Shown here piece by piece: positions 51,819-60,063 of a stretch of 64,000 nt of DNA (positions within the stretch are counted from its first letter, which is position 1; every line of letters begins with the position of its first letter). The notes beneath the pieces were generated by a model. It was not told where the DNA came from. It made no database searches and saw nothing but the letters and a program-made list of their open reading frames with translations. Source of the stretch: Anaerolineae bacterium (GTDB taxonomy: Bacteria; Chloroflexota; Anaerolineae; Promineifilales; Promineifilaceae); NCBI GenBank assembly GCA_023954475.1, contig JAMLHW010000005.1:186001-250000 (forward strand). Reading direction: 5' to 3'. A program made the translations under genes and the position numbers.

Positions 51819-51878
51819 AAACATTCCTCTTGAACAGGTTGCTACCCATCGGCCGAAGAGTTCGTCGGACGTTTGCAT

Positions 51879-51915
51879 AAAAAAACACCTCTACCACAAA
51901 GATTTGGTGAGGTGT
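51879..51915 (-). terminator. Riboswitch-controlled transcription terminator
   Basis: On the minus strand ACACCTC-ACCA (51915-51905) pairs with TGGT-A-GAGGTGT, ending at 51885, followed by seven T (51885-51879). It lies between the SAM-I aptamer and the ribosome site of the gene starting at 51818, so it is the expression platform. Confidence 0.9.
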
Positions 51916-51940
51916 CCGCGCATCATCGCAAATCACCTAC

Positions 51941-52073
51941 CTTATCTTTCAGTCCACGCGAATTATGTGCAATTTGCACGCAATTCGCCCTTCTGCCGGA
52001 TTTAGCACCATTTCCACTTTCGTGGCGGTTGCTGAGGCTTCACAGGGCCGTTCCCTCAACCTCTCTCGATAAG
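51941..52073 (-). ncRNA. SAM-I (S-box) riboswitch aptamer
   Basis: Read on the minus strand from 52073: CTTATCGAGAGAGG, then TTGAGGGAACGGCCCTGTGA, AGCCTCAGCAACC, ATGGTGCTAAATCC and the closing CTGAAAGATAAG. These are the conserved S-box blocks in order: P1 5' side, GAGGGA, GGCCC, GCAACC, GGTGCTAA-TCC and P1 3' side. SAM binding stabilises P1 and lets the downstream terminator (51879-51915) form, shutting off the cystathionine-synthase-like gene and probably the mec-cysO-DUF4395-trx-moeZ genes behind it. Confidence 0.95.
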
Positions 52074-52163
52074 ATGGGCAGTCATTATCTCGTTGTTAAT
52101 GGCTAATTTCTCGTTAGCCTGGAGCATAATAACAAACCAACTTGTCGATGTCAATAAGTAAAG

Positions 52164-52219
52164 AGCTTTTAGCTATCAGCCATCAGCTTTTAGCCTTCTG
52201 AATTCCGCCTTCATCCTTC
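52164..52219. repeat. Heptamer repeat array downstream of cysM
   Basis: Eight 7-mers in register, AGCTTTT AGCTATC AGCCATC AGCTTTT AGCCTTC TGAATTC CGCCTTC ATCCTTC, run from 52164 to 52219. They reach the cysM stop codon and belong to the same family as those at 16483, 50027 and 55407. Confidence 0.85.
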
Positions 52220-53177
52220 ATTGCTTCCAGAATCTGTCGCTGAGGTATTTGAAGCCGTTGTCGGGCAAAACGGTGACCACAACGCCGTCGTCGAGTCGTT
52301 GCGCAACTGCGAACGCGGCGACGACGTTGGCGGCAGACGACACACCGACAAACAAGCCGGCTTCCCGTGCCATTCTGAGCGCCATTTGATACGCATCTTC
52401 GGTACGGACTTCGATATTTTCATCGGCCGAAAATTCGTCGTAAATGCCCGGTTTGAGCGCCGTCGGCATGTGTTTCAGCCCTTCCAGGCCGTTAAACAGG
52501 CTGTCCGGCTGCATCGAAATTGCTTCAATACCGGGATTGAACGCGCGCAAACGACGGGTCGTGCCGGTAAATGTGCCTGACGTGCCCAGGCCGGCCACAA
52601 AATGGGTCACGCGCCCTTCGGTTTGCCGCCAGATTTCCGGTGCGGTCGTGTGGTAGTGAGCGAGCCAATTGGCCGGATTGTCGTATTGTCGCGCGTAGAA
52701 GTAGTCGGGATTCTCCCCGGCCAGTCGGCGCGCCTCAATGATCGCACCGTCCGAACCTTCAAGCGGATCGGTCAACACCAGTTCCGCACCGTATGAGCGC
52801 AGAATGGCGATGCGTTCGGCGCTGGCGTTGGCGGGCAGCGCCAGCGCGACCTTGTAGCCGCGTGCTGCGCCGAGCATGGCGTAGGCGATGCCCATGTTGC
52901 CCGATGTCGAATCGAGCAGGGTCATGCCCGGACGCAACAAGCCGAGCGTTTCGGCCGATCTGATGATATTGAGCGCCGGACGATCCTTGACCGAACCGCT
53001 CGGGTTGAACCATTCCGCTTTGGCATAGACGTCGACCGTCGGCGCAATACCGGCTGCATCAGCCAATTTGCGCAGATTGAGCAGCGGTGTATTGCCGACT
53101 TGCGCTTCGACGCTATCGGGTTGGAATTCGGGTAAATTGTCGAAAGAAACAGGTTGTATTTGTACTGCTTGCAACAT
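52218..53177 (-). CDS. cysM: CysM-like cysteine synthase
   Basis: A 319-residue PLP beta-substituting synthase. Motifs are QVGNTPLLNL, the PLP Lys in NPSGSVKDRPA, LLDSTSGNMGIAYAML, FVAGLGTSGTFTGTTRRL and EAGLFVGVSSAANVVAA. The insert QPDSLFNGLEGLKHMPTALK resembles the CysO-dependent CysM of Mycobacterium rather than CysK, so the acceptor may be O-phosphoserine and the sulfur donor the CysO-like thiocarboxylate. ATG at 53177 has AGGA 8 nt upstream. It lies immediately upstream of the SAM-riboswitch operon in the same direction. Confidence 0.88.
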   Translation of the reverse strand: MLQAVQIQPVSFDNLPEFQPDSVEAQVGNTPLLNLRKLADAAGIAPTVDVYAKAEWFNPSGSVKDRPALNIIRSAETLGLLRPGMTLLDSTSGNMGIAYAMLGAARGYKVALALPANASAERIAILRSYGAELVLTDPLEGSDGAIIEARRLAGENPDYFYARQYDNPANWLAHYHTTAPEIWRQTEGRVTHFVAGLGTSGTFTGTTRRLRAFNPGIEAISMQPDSLFNGLEGLKHMPTALKPGIYDEFSADENIEVRTEDAYQMALRMAREAGLFVGVSSAANVVAAFAVAQRLDDGVVVTVLPDNGFKYLSDRFWKQ

Positions 53178-53400
53178 ATGTGCATCCTGAGTTGTGAGCA
53201 AGTTATAGATGTCTGCTGTGTTGGCCAGACAACAAAAAACGGTAGCTGCTTGCTACGCCGGGCTGTCGCTTGGGCGAGGAGGCTGCTACCGTGTCTTACT
53301 TACTCTTGCTCAAAATGCATAAAGAAGACGGCGGATCAGCGTCCCCGCCTCATACACAAGCAATCGTACTGGTGATGGGTTATCAAACTCAAAGCGTTCA
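53178..53400 (-). promoter_or_regulatory. cysM leader with intrinsic terminator, unassigned attenuator
   Basis: The minus-strand leader contains GGCGG/CCGCC (hairpin at about 53330-53349) and then a terminator. In the terminator ACGGTAGC (53292-53285) pairs with GCTACCGT (53246-53239) around an inner CGCC/GGCG stem, followed by TTTTTTG. The terminator sits about 55 nt before the cysM start. A six-codon frame (MHFEQE, stop) precedes it at about 53298-53318. It lacks S-box and T-box signatures. It may be a new attenuator or simply the terminator of the exonuclease gene upstream. Confidence 0.55.
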
Positions 53401-53551
53401 TTGTGAATCAGTATAGCAACTCGAAAGTCAATGTCAATTAACAAAAGGTTACAATTTCGGCCGAAAATAATCGGCGGTTTGTCCTGTAGACGGTGTTGGG
53501 CAGCGCTTTCTTACCTTTTCGGCCGAAACAGCTCAGGCGAGATTCATTTGA
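53401..53551. other. Spacer with two iterated palindromes
   Basis: Between the DnaQ-WYL stop and the cysM leader are two palindromes, at about 53457 and 53518. No coding sequence is seen. A promoter for cysM probably lies here but is not clear. Confidence 0.4.
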
Positions 53552-54397
53552 CTACGCTACCAGCTTCGCACTGAGGATGCGGTCGAGACGGAATGAGCGT
53601 TGATCGTCCCGCAAATGACAGTGGGCGATCAAGTAATCGTGTCCGCGGTGATGAGCGGCGTATCGGGGTGAGATGACGCGTTCAGTGACGCCGTCGCGGC
53701 TCATGTACAGGATGATTGCTTGCCTGTTTTCAGCGATTGCTTCGTCCAGCGGGGCAGGCAATGGGATGGGGACGACAGGCGGCGTGTAAATCGCTTCGCC
53801 CTGCGCGTGGAGAATGTCGCCGACTGTTTTCATCCTTTTTTTACCCAGTTGGCGCGTCATGCGCTTGAGCACTTCGGCAGTCATGTAGACATCGTTGAGC
53901 GCCCGGTGCGCCGTACCACGGCGGACGCCAAGCTGAGCGGCGATGTGGCCGAGACTGTTTCGGCCGAAATAAAAATGGTTGCGCGCCAGCAACAACGTAC
54001 AAATCCAGGGGTTGGGCAGCACCGGTTCGCGTTCGGCCGGCGCATAACCCGCCAGCCAATATTCTAACCCCAGAAAACCGGCATCGAAAACAGCGTTGTG
54101 GGCGACGATGACGGCACCGTCGAGCAAAGCCAGCAGTTCGTCCGCAATATCGACAAAGCGCGGTTGCCCCTCGAGATCGCTGTCGTAAATGTGGTTGACG
54201 GCCGACGCGCCCGCGTCCATCGCGCGGTCGGGATAAATCAGGCGGTCAAATGTACCGACTTCTTGCCACGCTTCCAGCCGCAGCGCACCGACTTCGACAA
54301 TGCGATTACCCAGACCGGGGTAGAGACCGGTCGTTTCGGTGTCGAGGACGACAAGTGGAACCTGTTCAATGGGTTGATCGAGCCAGGATTGCTGCAT
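53552..54397 (-). CDS. DEDDh (DnaQ-like) exonuclease fused to a WYL domain
   Basis: A 281-residue protein. Residues about 15-180 form a 3'-5' exonuclease: VVLDTETTGLYPG (Exo I, Asp-Glu), VIVAHNAVFDAGFL (Exo II) and TAHRALNDVYMTAEV (Exo III, His-Asp). Residues about 210-281 match a WYL domain: AIAENRQAIILYMSRDGVTE, VISPRYAAHHRGHDYLIAHC, RSFRLDRILSAKL. WYL domains bind nucleic acid or nucleotides and often regulate DNA-damage or defence genes. The fusion suggests a ligand-gated nuclease. Start 54397 has GGAGGT 7 nt upstream. The YihY gene ends 25 bp before it. Confidence 0.85.
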   Translation of the reverse strand: MQQSWLDQPIEQVPLVVLDTETTGLYPGLGNRIVEVGALRLEAWQEVGTFDRLIYPDRAMDAGASAVNHIYDSDLEGQPRFVDIADELLALLDGAVIVAHNAVFDAGFLGLEYWLAGYAPAEREPVLPNPWICTLLLARNHFYFGRNSLGHIAAQLGVRRGTAHRALNDVYMTAEVLKRMTRQLGKKRMKTVGDILHAQGEAIYTPPVVPIPLPAPLDEAIAENRQAIILYMSRDGVTERVISPRYAAHHRGHDYLIAHCHLRDDQRSFRLDRILSAKLVA

Positions 54398-54421
54398 GAG
54401 ATACACCTCCGTTTGCGCGGA

Positions 54422-55387
54422 TCATGATTCGGCCGACTGTTCGGCCGAATCCGGTCGCTCAATCCCTGCTTCCGGAAAATAACTGTCCAATTGCGTTATG
54501 ATTTCCTCCAATCCCGGTACAACTACCGTACCCTGACCCTTGCGCGAGCCGCGCTCCAGTGCGTACACATAGGAAAAACACGCGCCAAAGAGGACGATTT
54601 GCGCCGAATAGTAGACCCAGATCAAAACCGCAACGAGCGATCCCGCCACGCCGTACAATGAACGGCTGCCAAATGTTCCCAGATAAAAACTGATCAGCGC
54701 CTGACCGATGAAAAATAGGACCGAAGTGATGATTGCGGCGATCCAGACATCGCGCCAGGCAATACTGGTGCGCGGAACCATTTTGAATGTCATGATAAAG
54801 ATGATGAAGGCAATGAGGAGGATCAATACCCAATCGGCCGAAACAAGTAAATCAGCCAGTGCGGGCAGGTACCCGGATATCCAGATAGTCGCAGCCTCCT
54901 CAATCGTGGAAATGAGCAACATCGCGACAAACAACAGCACCACGATTACCACCATCACCAACGATGCACCCCATTTGACAATCTGACTGATCAAACCAAA
55001 TTGCTTTTCCTCAGGCACACGCCACAAAGTGTTTAGCGAATCCTGCAACTGACGAAACAAACTGGTAGCGCCAAACAGCAACGTGAGCAAGCCGATGATG
55101 GTGGTAATCGTCGTCGACGTCGAATCGATCGTCTGTTCAAACATGGGTTCAAGCAACGCCACACCATCTGCTCCCACAAACTGCTCAGCCAGTGTCAGCA
55201 GTTCATTCTGTGCCGTTTCCTTGCTAAAAAACAGACCGGCAATCGACACGGCAAAAATCAGCAGAGGAGCCAGTGACAACGATGCATAGAACGACATCGC
55301 CGCCGCCATACGCGGGGCACGATCACGGACCCATTTGTGTCCGGCCCGCACCAGGATGGTCAATGACTGGATGATCCAGTTAATCAT
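54422..55387 (-). CDS. YihY/UPF0761 family membrane protein
   Basis: A 321-residue polytopic protein with about six spans. The YihY (formerly BrkB/RNase BN) pattern is clear: RAPRMAAAMSFYASLSLAPLLIF, TTIIGLLTLLFGATSLFRQLQDSLNTLW, FYLGTFGSRSLYGVAGSLVAVLIWVYYSAQIVLFGACF. Function is unsettled. The acidic tail contains two adjacent palindromes read as RPDSAEQSAES. GGAGGT lies 7 nt before the ATG. Confidence 0.92.
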   Translation of the reverse strand: MINWIIQSLTILVRAGHKWVRDRAPRMAAAMSFYASLSLAPLLIFAVSIAGLFFSKETAQNELLTLAEQFVGADGVALLEPMFEQTIDSTSTTITTIIGLLTLLFGATSLFRQLQDSLNTLWRVPEEKQFGLISQIVKWGASLVMVVIVVLLFVAMLLISTIEEAATIWISGYLPALADLLVSADWVLILLIAFIIFIMTFKMVPRTSIAWRDVWIAAIITSVLFFIGQALISFYLGTFGSRSLYGVAGSLVAVLIWVYYSAQIVLFGACFSYVYALERGSRKGQGTVVVPGLEEIITQLDSYFPEAGIERPDSAEQSAES

Positions 55388-55406
55388 GTTGCAACCTCCG
55401 GCTTGC

Positions 55407-55434
55407 AGCGATCAGCTTTTAGCCGGCAGCAGAT
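55407..55434. repeat. Heptamer repeat at the yihY/metB-like junction
   Basis: AGCGATC AGCTTTT AGCCGGC AGCAGAT at 55407-55434 overlaps the last codons of the minus-strand PLP enzyme gene. Confidence 0.65.
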
Positions 55435-56576
55435 AAGGCATGCGCCAGGTCCTTGACAAGATCGTCGCCGCTTTCAATGCCACATGAGATGCGGATCAGA
55501 TTGCCGGGCACCGCCAGCGGGGAATCGGCAACTGAAGCATGTGTCATCGGCGCAGGTAGCTCGATAAGCGATTCGACGCCACCGAGGGATTCGGCCAACG
55601 TGAATAATTCTGTCTTGTTGGCTATGATGCGTGCTTGCGTTTCGCCACCGTGGACGGTGAATGAGACCATGCCACCCGGCCCGGCCATTTGTCGACGCGC
55701 CAGGTCAAACTGCGGATGGCTTTCCAGTCCGGGATAAATGACGCGCTCGACGGCGGGATGGTCAGCCAGGAATTGGGCAACCTGCAAGCCGTTGCGGCAA
55801 TGCTGCGCCATACGCAGTGCCAATGTTTTGATACCGCGCAATGTCAGGAAACAATCCTGCGGCCCGGGTACAGCACCAATTGCATTTTGCAGGAATTTGA
55901 GCCGGTCGTGCGCGGTTTCATCATTGGTGATCAGCGCGCCGCCGACGACATCAGAGTGACCGCCAATGTATTTTGTCGTGCTATGGACAACGAAATCGGC
56001 GCCCAGTTGGAGTGGCTGCTGCAAAGCCGGCGATGCGAACGTATTGTCAACGGCAAATTGTGCGCCGTTGGCATGTGCCATGTCGGCAATGGCGGCAATG
56101 TCGAATAGTTTCAACAATGGGTTGGTCGGTGTTTCGAGCCAGACGAGGCGCGTTTTCGGCCGAAAAGCGTTCTCAACCACTGCCAAATCACTCATCTCAA
56201 TAAAATCAAAGTCGATGCCGTAGCCAGCCAACACCTTCGTAAACAGGCGATACGTGCCGCCATAGACATCATTGCCGACCAGCACGTGTTCGCCTGGCTG
56301 CACCAGCCGCAGCAACGTGTCGATAGCCGCCATGCCCGATGAAAATGACAAACCATACCGCCCGCCTTCCAGCGTTGCCAGCGCATTTTGCAGCGCGGTA
56401 CGCGTTGGGTTACCGCTGCGGGCATAATCGTATCCCTTGTGTACGCCGACATCACTTTGGGCAAAAGTCGAAGTCTGGTAGATCGGCGTCATCACGGCAC
56501 CGGTCAACGGATCGGGTTCAACGCCAGCGTGAACGGCCAATGTTTCAAAATCAAATGCTTGTTTGTTTGTGCTCAT
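55419..56576 (-). CDS. metB: Cystathionine gamma-synthase/lyase
   Basis: A 385-residue PLP enzyme of the transsulfuration family. Motifs are FETLAVHAGVEPDPLTGAVM, YDYARSGNPTRTALQNALATLEGG, FSSGMAAIDT, LETPTNPLLKLFDI, AVDNTFASP and the PLP Lys in VVHSTTKYIGGHSDVVGGA. It resembles bacterial MetB/MccB; synthase and lyase members cannot be separated by eye. It has no S-box leader, unlike the paralogue at 50562, so the two are probably used under different conditions. The ribosome site is weak. Confidence 0.88.
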   Translation of the reverse strand: MSTNKQAFDFETLAVHAGVEPDPLTGAVMTPIYQTSTFAQSDVGVHKGYDYARSGNPTRTALQNALATLEGGRYGLSFSSGMAAIDTLLRLVQPGEHVLVGNDVYGGTYRLFTKVLAGYGIDFDFIEMSDLAVVENAFRPKTRLVWLETPTNPLLKLFDIAAIADMAHANGAQFAVDNTFASPALQQPLQLGADFVVHSTTKYIGGHSDVVGGALITNDETAHDRLKFLQNAIGAVPGPQDCFLTLRGIKTLALRMAQHCRNGLQVAQFLADHPAVERVIYPGLESHPQFDLARRQMAGPGGMVSFTVHGGETQARIIANKTELFTLAESLGGVESLIELPAPMTHASVADSPLAVPGNLIRISCGIESGDDLVKDLAHALSAAG

Positions 56577-56966
56577 GGCAATCTCATTCAGTGCAACTGC
56601 TGCTCAGTGAACCTGACGTTTTGGTCATTTTCAGATGACGCCAGCAGGGTTGTGTTGCTTGATTGTAGTTTTTTCACGTCCATTTTGCCATAATTGACGG
56701 CGTATTGTAAGGTGCTACCTGATGCTATCATACCAATTGAAATCCCGTTTTGATCGCGACACATTTTCGGCCGATTTGGTTGCCGGCTTGAAGTTTGCCG
56801 TTGCTATCATCCATCAGAATGACCCCATTCCAGACGGTAAATACGGCAACGTTTCGCGCGACATCGTCGGGAAGGTTCTTCCGGCAGCTCAAAACTGGCT
56901 GACTGCATCCTCAACTGCGGATAGCACGTGGATGTACAGTAAAGCGACAGCGTGCCTGCAACGGCT
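56577..56966. other. Divergent spacer before the DUF2723 gene
   Basis: This 390-bp spacer has one palindrome (about 56767) and no convincing gene. A short plus frame at 56722-56973 looks non-coding. Promoters for both flanking genes are expected. Confidence 0.4.
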
Positions 56967-59951
56967 ATGTTGAGCTTACGCGTGACAGGCAGCAAGCAAC
57001 ACAGCGGCGTGTTGGTTGGCGTTTTCTTGCTGTGTTCGCTGTTGGGCCTGACCATCAACCGCGTCGCATATGAATGGTCGTTTCCACACGCTATCTGGCT
57101 GAACAGCGGCTGGTCTGCCGTTCTGTTTGCAGTAGTGACCGGGTTGGCCGGTTGCTGGCTGGCGTATCGCTTATTGCCCATTTTGTCACCGGGGTTAGTT
57201 CTGCTGGTATTTGTACCGTTGGCACTTAATCTGGTGACGGTTTTTGCGGCCGAATTCCAACCCGTCGACTCGCGCATCCTCCTTTTTGGCTCGCTTTGGC
57301 TGTCTGTCGTTCTCCTGATTGCCGTTCTGCATCCCCATGCCCGCCATTGGGTATGGCTGGCGTGGTTGTTCGTCGCGTTGGCAGCGTTGTACGGATCCAC
57401 GATGGGCAGAACGGTTGGTTCGGCCGATACATTTGAGTTCCAGGTCATCGCGCCTCAACTCGGCATTGCCCATCCGACCGGCTACCCACTCTACCTGATA
57501 TTGGGCAAATTGTGGACATTGCTGCCGTTTGGCTCGGTCGCATGGCGGCTCAATCTCGGCACAGCCACCTACGCGCTGATTGCAGCCGGATTGGTCTACT
57601 TCATCGTGCGCCGACTCTTCGACCAGCCTTTACCTGCGCTGTTGGCCGCGGTCGCTTTCGGCATATCGCCAACGCTGTGGAGCCAGGCGACGGTAGCGGA
57701 AGTATATTCGCTGAACGCGCTTTTGGTGGCGGCGGCGCTGCTGGTGATGGTGGTCATTTTGGGGAAAGGGGAAAGGGGAAAGGCGCAAGGGGATTCCTTT
57801 GCGGTTGCGCGGTCCTACCTGAGATTGTTTCTTTTACTCGCGTTCCTCATTGGATTGGGATTGACCAATCACATTACGACGCTTTTGCTATTGCCTGCGG
57901 CTGGGTTAACGTTTTTGTTTGCGTTGCCCAGCTTACGCGAAAACGGTGTGCTGCGGCAGCCGCGATTCTGGATTGGGATTGTGGCAGCGTTTTTGCTGCC
58001 GCTACTGCTGTACGCCTATTTGCCGTTGCGTTGGCAAGCGGTAAATGGAGAGGCGATGGGTTTCGGCCGATTCATCTCATGGGTCACCGGGAGTCGTTTT
58101 CAGGGAGCGCTGCAATGGCTGGCATGGCTGCGTGACGACACACGCTACAATATTATCGGCCGATTGTTCACGACAGAATGGGGATTGATTGGCTTGATCA
58201 TCGTTGCTGTGGGACTGGTCGTCCTCGTTATGCGGCAACGTCGCGTTGCCGTCATCCTCACCGTTGCATGGCTGACCTACACCTTTTACGCGCTCAACTA
58301 CTATGTTCCCGATCTGGCCGTTTTCCTCATCCCCGCCCACTTGATTGTGGCAGTCGGCATCGGCAGCGCCCTTGCTGTTCGTCAGTCACCAGCCGGCATC
58401 GATCCTATCCAACTGCTCTCTTTTACTGCGCTGGTGGCGCTTGCACTGCTGGCGCTGCCGCAAACATGGGCTAAAAATGACCGTTCGGCCGAAAATCAGT
58501 TGCTCATCTGGGGTGAAGGCATACTGAACGGTGACTTGAACACCGGTTCAGCCATTCTCGCAGACAGCGAAAAGATCGCGCCGCTTTACTATTTACAACA
58601 AGCTGAAGGCGTGCGGCCCGATCTCGACATCACGGTATTGCCCGACGAAGCGGCGTATCGCGCCGAAATGGATGCTCGGCTGGCAGCCGGTCAAACAGTT
58701 TATCTGGCACGCTACCTGCCGCGTCTGCCCTACGCCATGCGGTCAAACGGGCCTCTGGCAGAGATGATTGTGGAGAGAGAGACGGCGCTGCTGCAAAATG
58801 AGCCGCTTGTGTCGGCTGCGGGTATTGATTTGATCGATGTGACCGTTTCGGCCGAATCGCCGTATGATCCCACACAAACGGCCGTCACCTTCACCTGGCA
58901 AGCCACCGAACCCGCAACTGAACCGCTGCTCGTGCATTTGCGTTGGTCAGGTGACGCTGTTGCAGGCACTGCAACCAAAGGTCGGCACCCGGTCAATAAT
59001 CTCTATCCCACCGTCGCCTGGCAACCCGGCGAAATCGTCACCGACTTCCACCAGTTGCCGCGCCCGCTCGCGCCCCATCCACAAACGTTGGCGTTGCAAG
59101 TTGCTCTGGCACCGGCATTTACGCCGGCAGCTGATCTCAACTGGCAGACGGCAGCAACGGTTGCATTGCCCGCAGCAACCGCTGCGGCTACGGTAACGCC
59201 GCTGCGTGTCGATTTGGGTGACCTATTTCTGGACGGCGTATCTGTGCCCACACAGATTCGGCCGAATACACCCCTCCCCGTCACACTCAGCGGACATCAC
59301 CTTGATGCCGACACGCTGACGCTCACGTTGGCTGGAGCAGGCGGCTCAACACATCAAAGTGTCACATTTTCTGACGACTCCGACGCGCCGCAACCGTTTG
59401 CGTGGCAAACGGAACTCGATACAACAGGGCTGACAAACGGATTGTACGCACTGCGCGTCGATGATGGAAATTGTGGCTGGATGAGGGGAAATTCGGCCGA
59501 ATGCAAACTCGCTGACATCACCATCGATGGCGTGCCACTTCCCGCCGACGCCACCAACTTCGACGACAAAATCGCCCTGCTCGAAACTACAATTCCTGAA
59601 ACCGGATTGATACCCGGCGGTCTCTTCGATGTGACCTTCACCTGGCAAGCCCTTGCGCCACTCACCGAAGATTACACCGTCTTCGTTCAAATCCTCGACG
59701 AAAACGATAACATCGTCGGCCAGATCGATGCCTGGCCTGTGCAAGGCACGTTGCCGACAACAACCTGGCAACCCGGCCAAATCATCACCGATCCCTACAC
59801 CGTCCAACTCGCTCCCGATTTGGCTCCCGGCAATTACCGGCTTGTCGCCGGCTGGTACCTACTCGCCACCGCCCAACGTCTTCCCGTCATAGACAGCAAA
59901 GGCATATCCGTCGACGACAAAATCACTGTCCCCAACCTCACCCTGCCTTGA
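56967..59951 (+). CDS. DUF2723 membrane glycosyltransferase-like protein with large C-terminal exported region
   Basis: A 994-residue protein. The first ~510 residues hold about twelve spans. The DUF2723 signature SADTFEFQVIAPQLGIAHPT and GYPLYLILGKLW is near 155, with the acidic residue expected of a GT-C glycosyltransferase, followed by SPTLWSQATVAEVYSLNALL. From about 520 a soluble region contains repeated beta-type units ending in WQPGEIVTD and WQPGQIITDPY. It probably transfers sugars from lipid donors to exported protein or glycan. The start is uncertain (ATG 56967, GTG 56952). A heptamer array encodes the loop GKGERGKAQGD. Confidence 0.82.
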   Translation: MLSLRVTGSKQHSGVLVGVFLLCSLLGLTINRVAYEWSFPHAIWLNSGWSAVLFAVVTGLAGCWLAYRLLPILSPGLVLLVFVPLALNLVTVFAAEFQPVDSRILLFGSLWLSVVLLIAVLHPHARHWVWLAWLFVALAALYGSTMGRTVGSADTFEFQVIAPQLGIAHPTGYPLYLILGKLWTLLPFGSVAWRLNLGTATYALIAAGLVYFIVRRLFDQPLPALLAAVAFGISPTLWSQATVAEVYSLNALLVAAALLVMVVILGKGERGKAQGDSFAVARSYLRLFLLLAFLIGLGLTNHITTLLLLPAAGLTFLFALPSLRENGVLRQPRFWIGIVAAFLLPLLLYAYLPLRWQAVNGEAMGFGRFISWVTGSRFQGALQWLAWLRDDTRYNIIGRLFTTEWGLIGLIIVAVGLVVLVMRQRRVAVILTVAWLTYTFYALNYYVPDLAVFLIPAHLIVAVGIGSALAVRQSPAGIDPIQLLSFTALVALALLALPQTWAKNDRSAENQLLIWGEGILNGDLNTGSAILADSEKIAPLYYLQQAEGVRPDLDITVLPDEAAYRAEMDARLAAGQTVYLARYLPRLPYAMRSNGPLAEMIVERETALLQNEPLVSAAGIDLIDVTVSAESPYDPTQTAVTFTWQATEPATEPLLVHLRWSGDAVAGTATKGRHPVNNLYPTVAWQPGEIVTDFHQLPRPLAPHPQTLALQVALAPAFTPAADLNWQTAATVALPAATAAATVTPLRVDLGDLFLDGVSVPTQIRPNTPLPVTLSGHHLDADTLTLTLAGAGGSTHQSVTFSDDSDAPQPFAWQTELDTTGLTNGLYALRVDDGNCGWMRGNSAECKLADITIDGVPLPADATNFDDKIALLETTIPETGLIPGGLFDVTFTWQALAPLTEDYTVFVQILDENDNIVGQIDAWPVQGTLPTTTWQPGQIITDPYTVQLAPDLAPGNYRLVAGWYLLATAQRLPVIDSKGISVDDKITVPNLTLP
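57761..57795. repeat. Heptamer repeat inside the DUF2723 gene
   Basis: GGGGAAA three times, then GGCGCAA and GGGGATT, at 57761-57795: five 7-mers in register. It encodes a basic cytoplasmic or external loop between membrane spans. Confidence 0.85.
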
Positions 59952-60063
59952 CCACGCAGTCAAGCATAGACGTCAGTCCGATGCATTAATATCACCCGTA
60001 TTGCCATTCACGCTCACCTCAGATTGAGTTGCACAAGCCTGCGGCACTCGCTACCATAGCCGC

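Noticed and set aside
53178-53400. T-box or SAM riboswitch in the cysM leader
   Set aside because: No antiterminator core like GGTGGNACCGCG and none of the S-box blocks are present.
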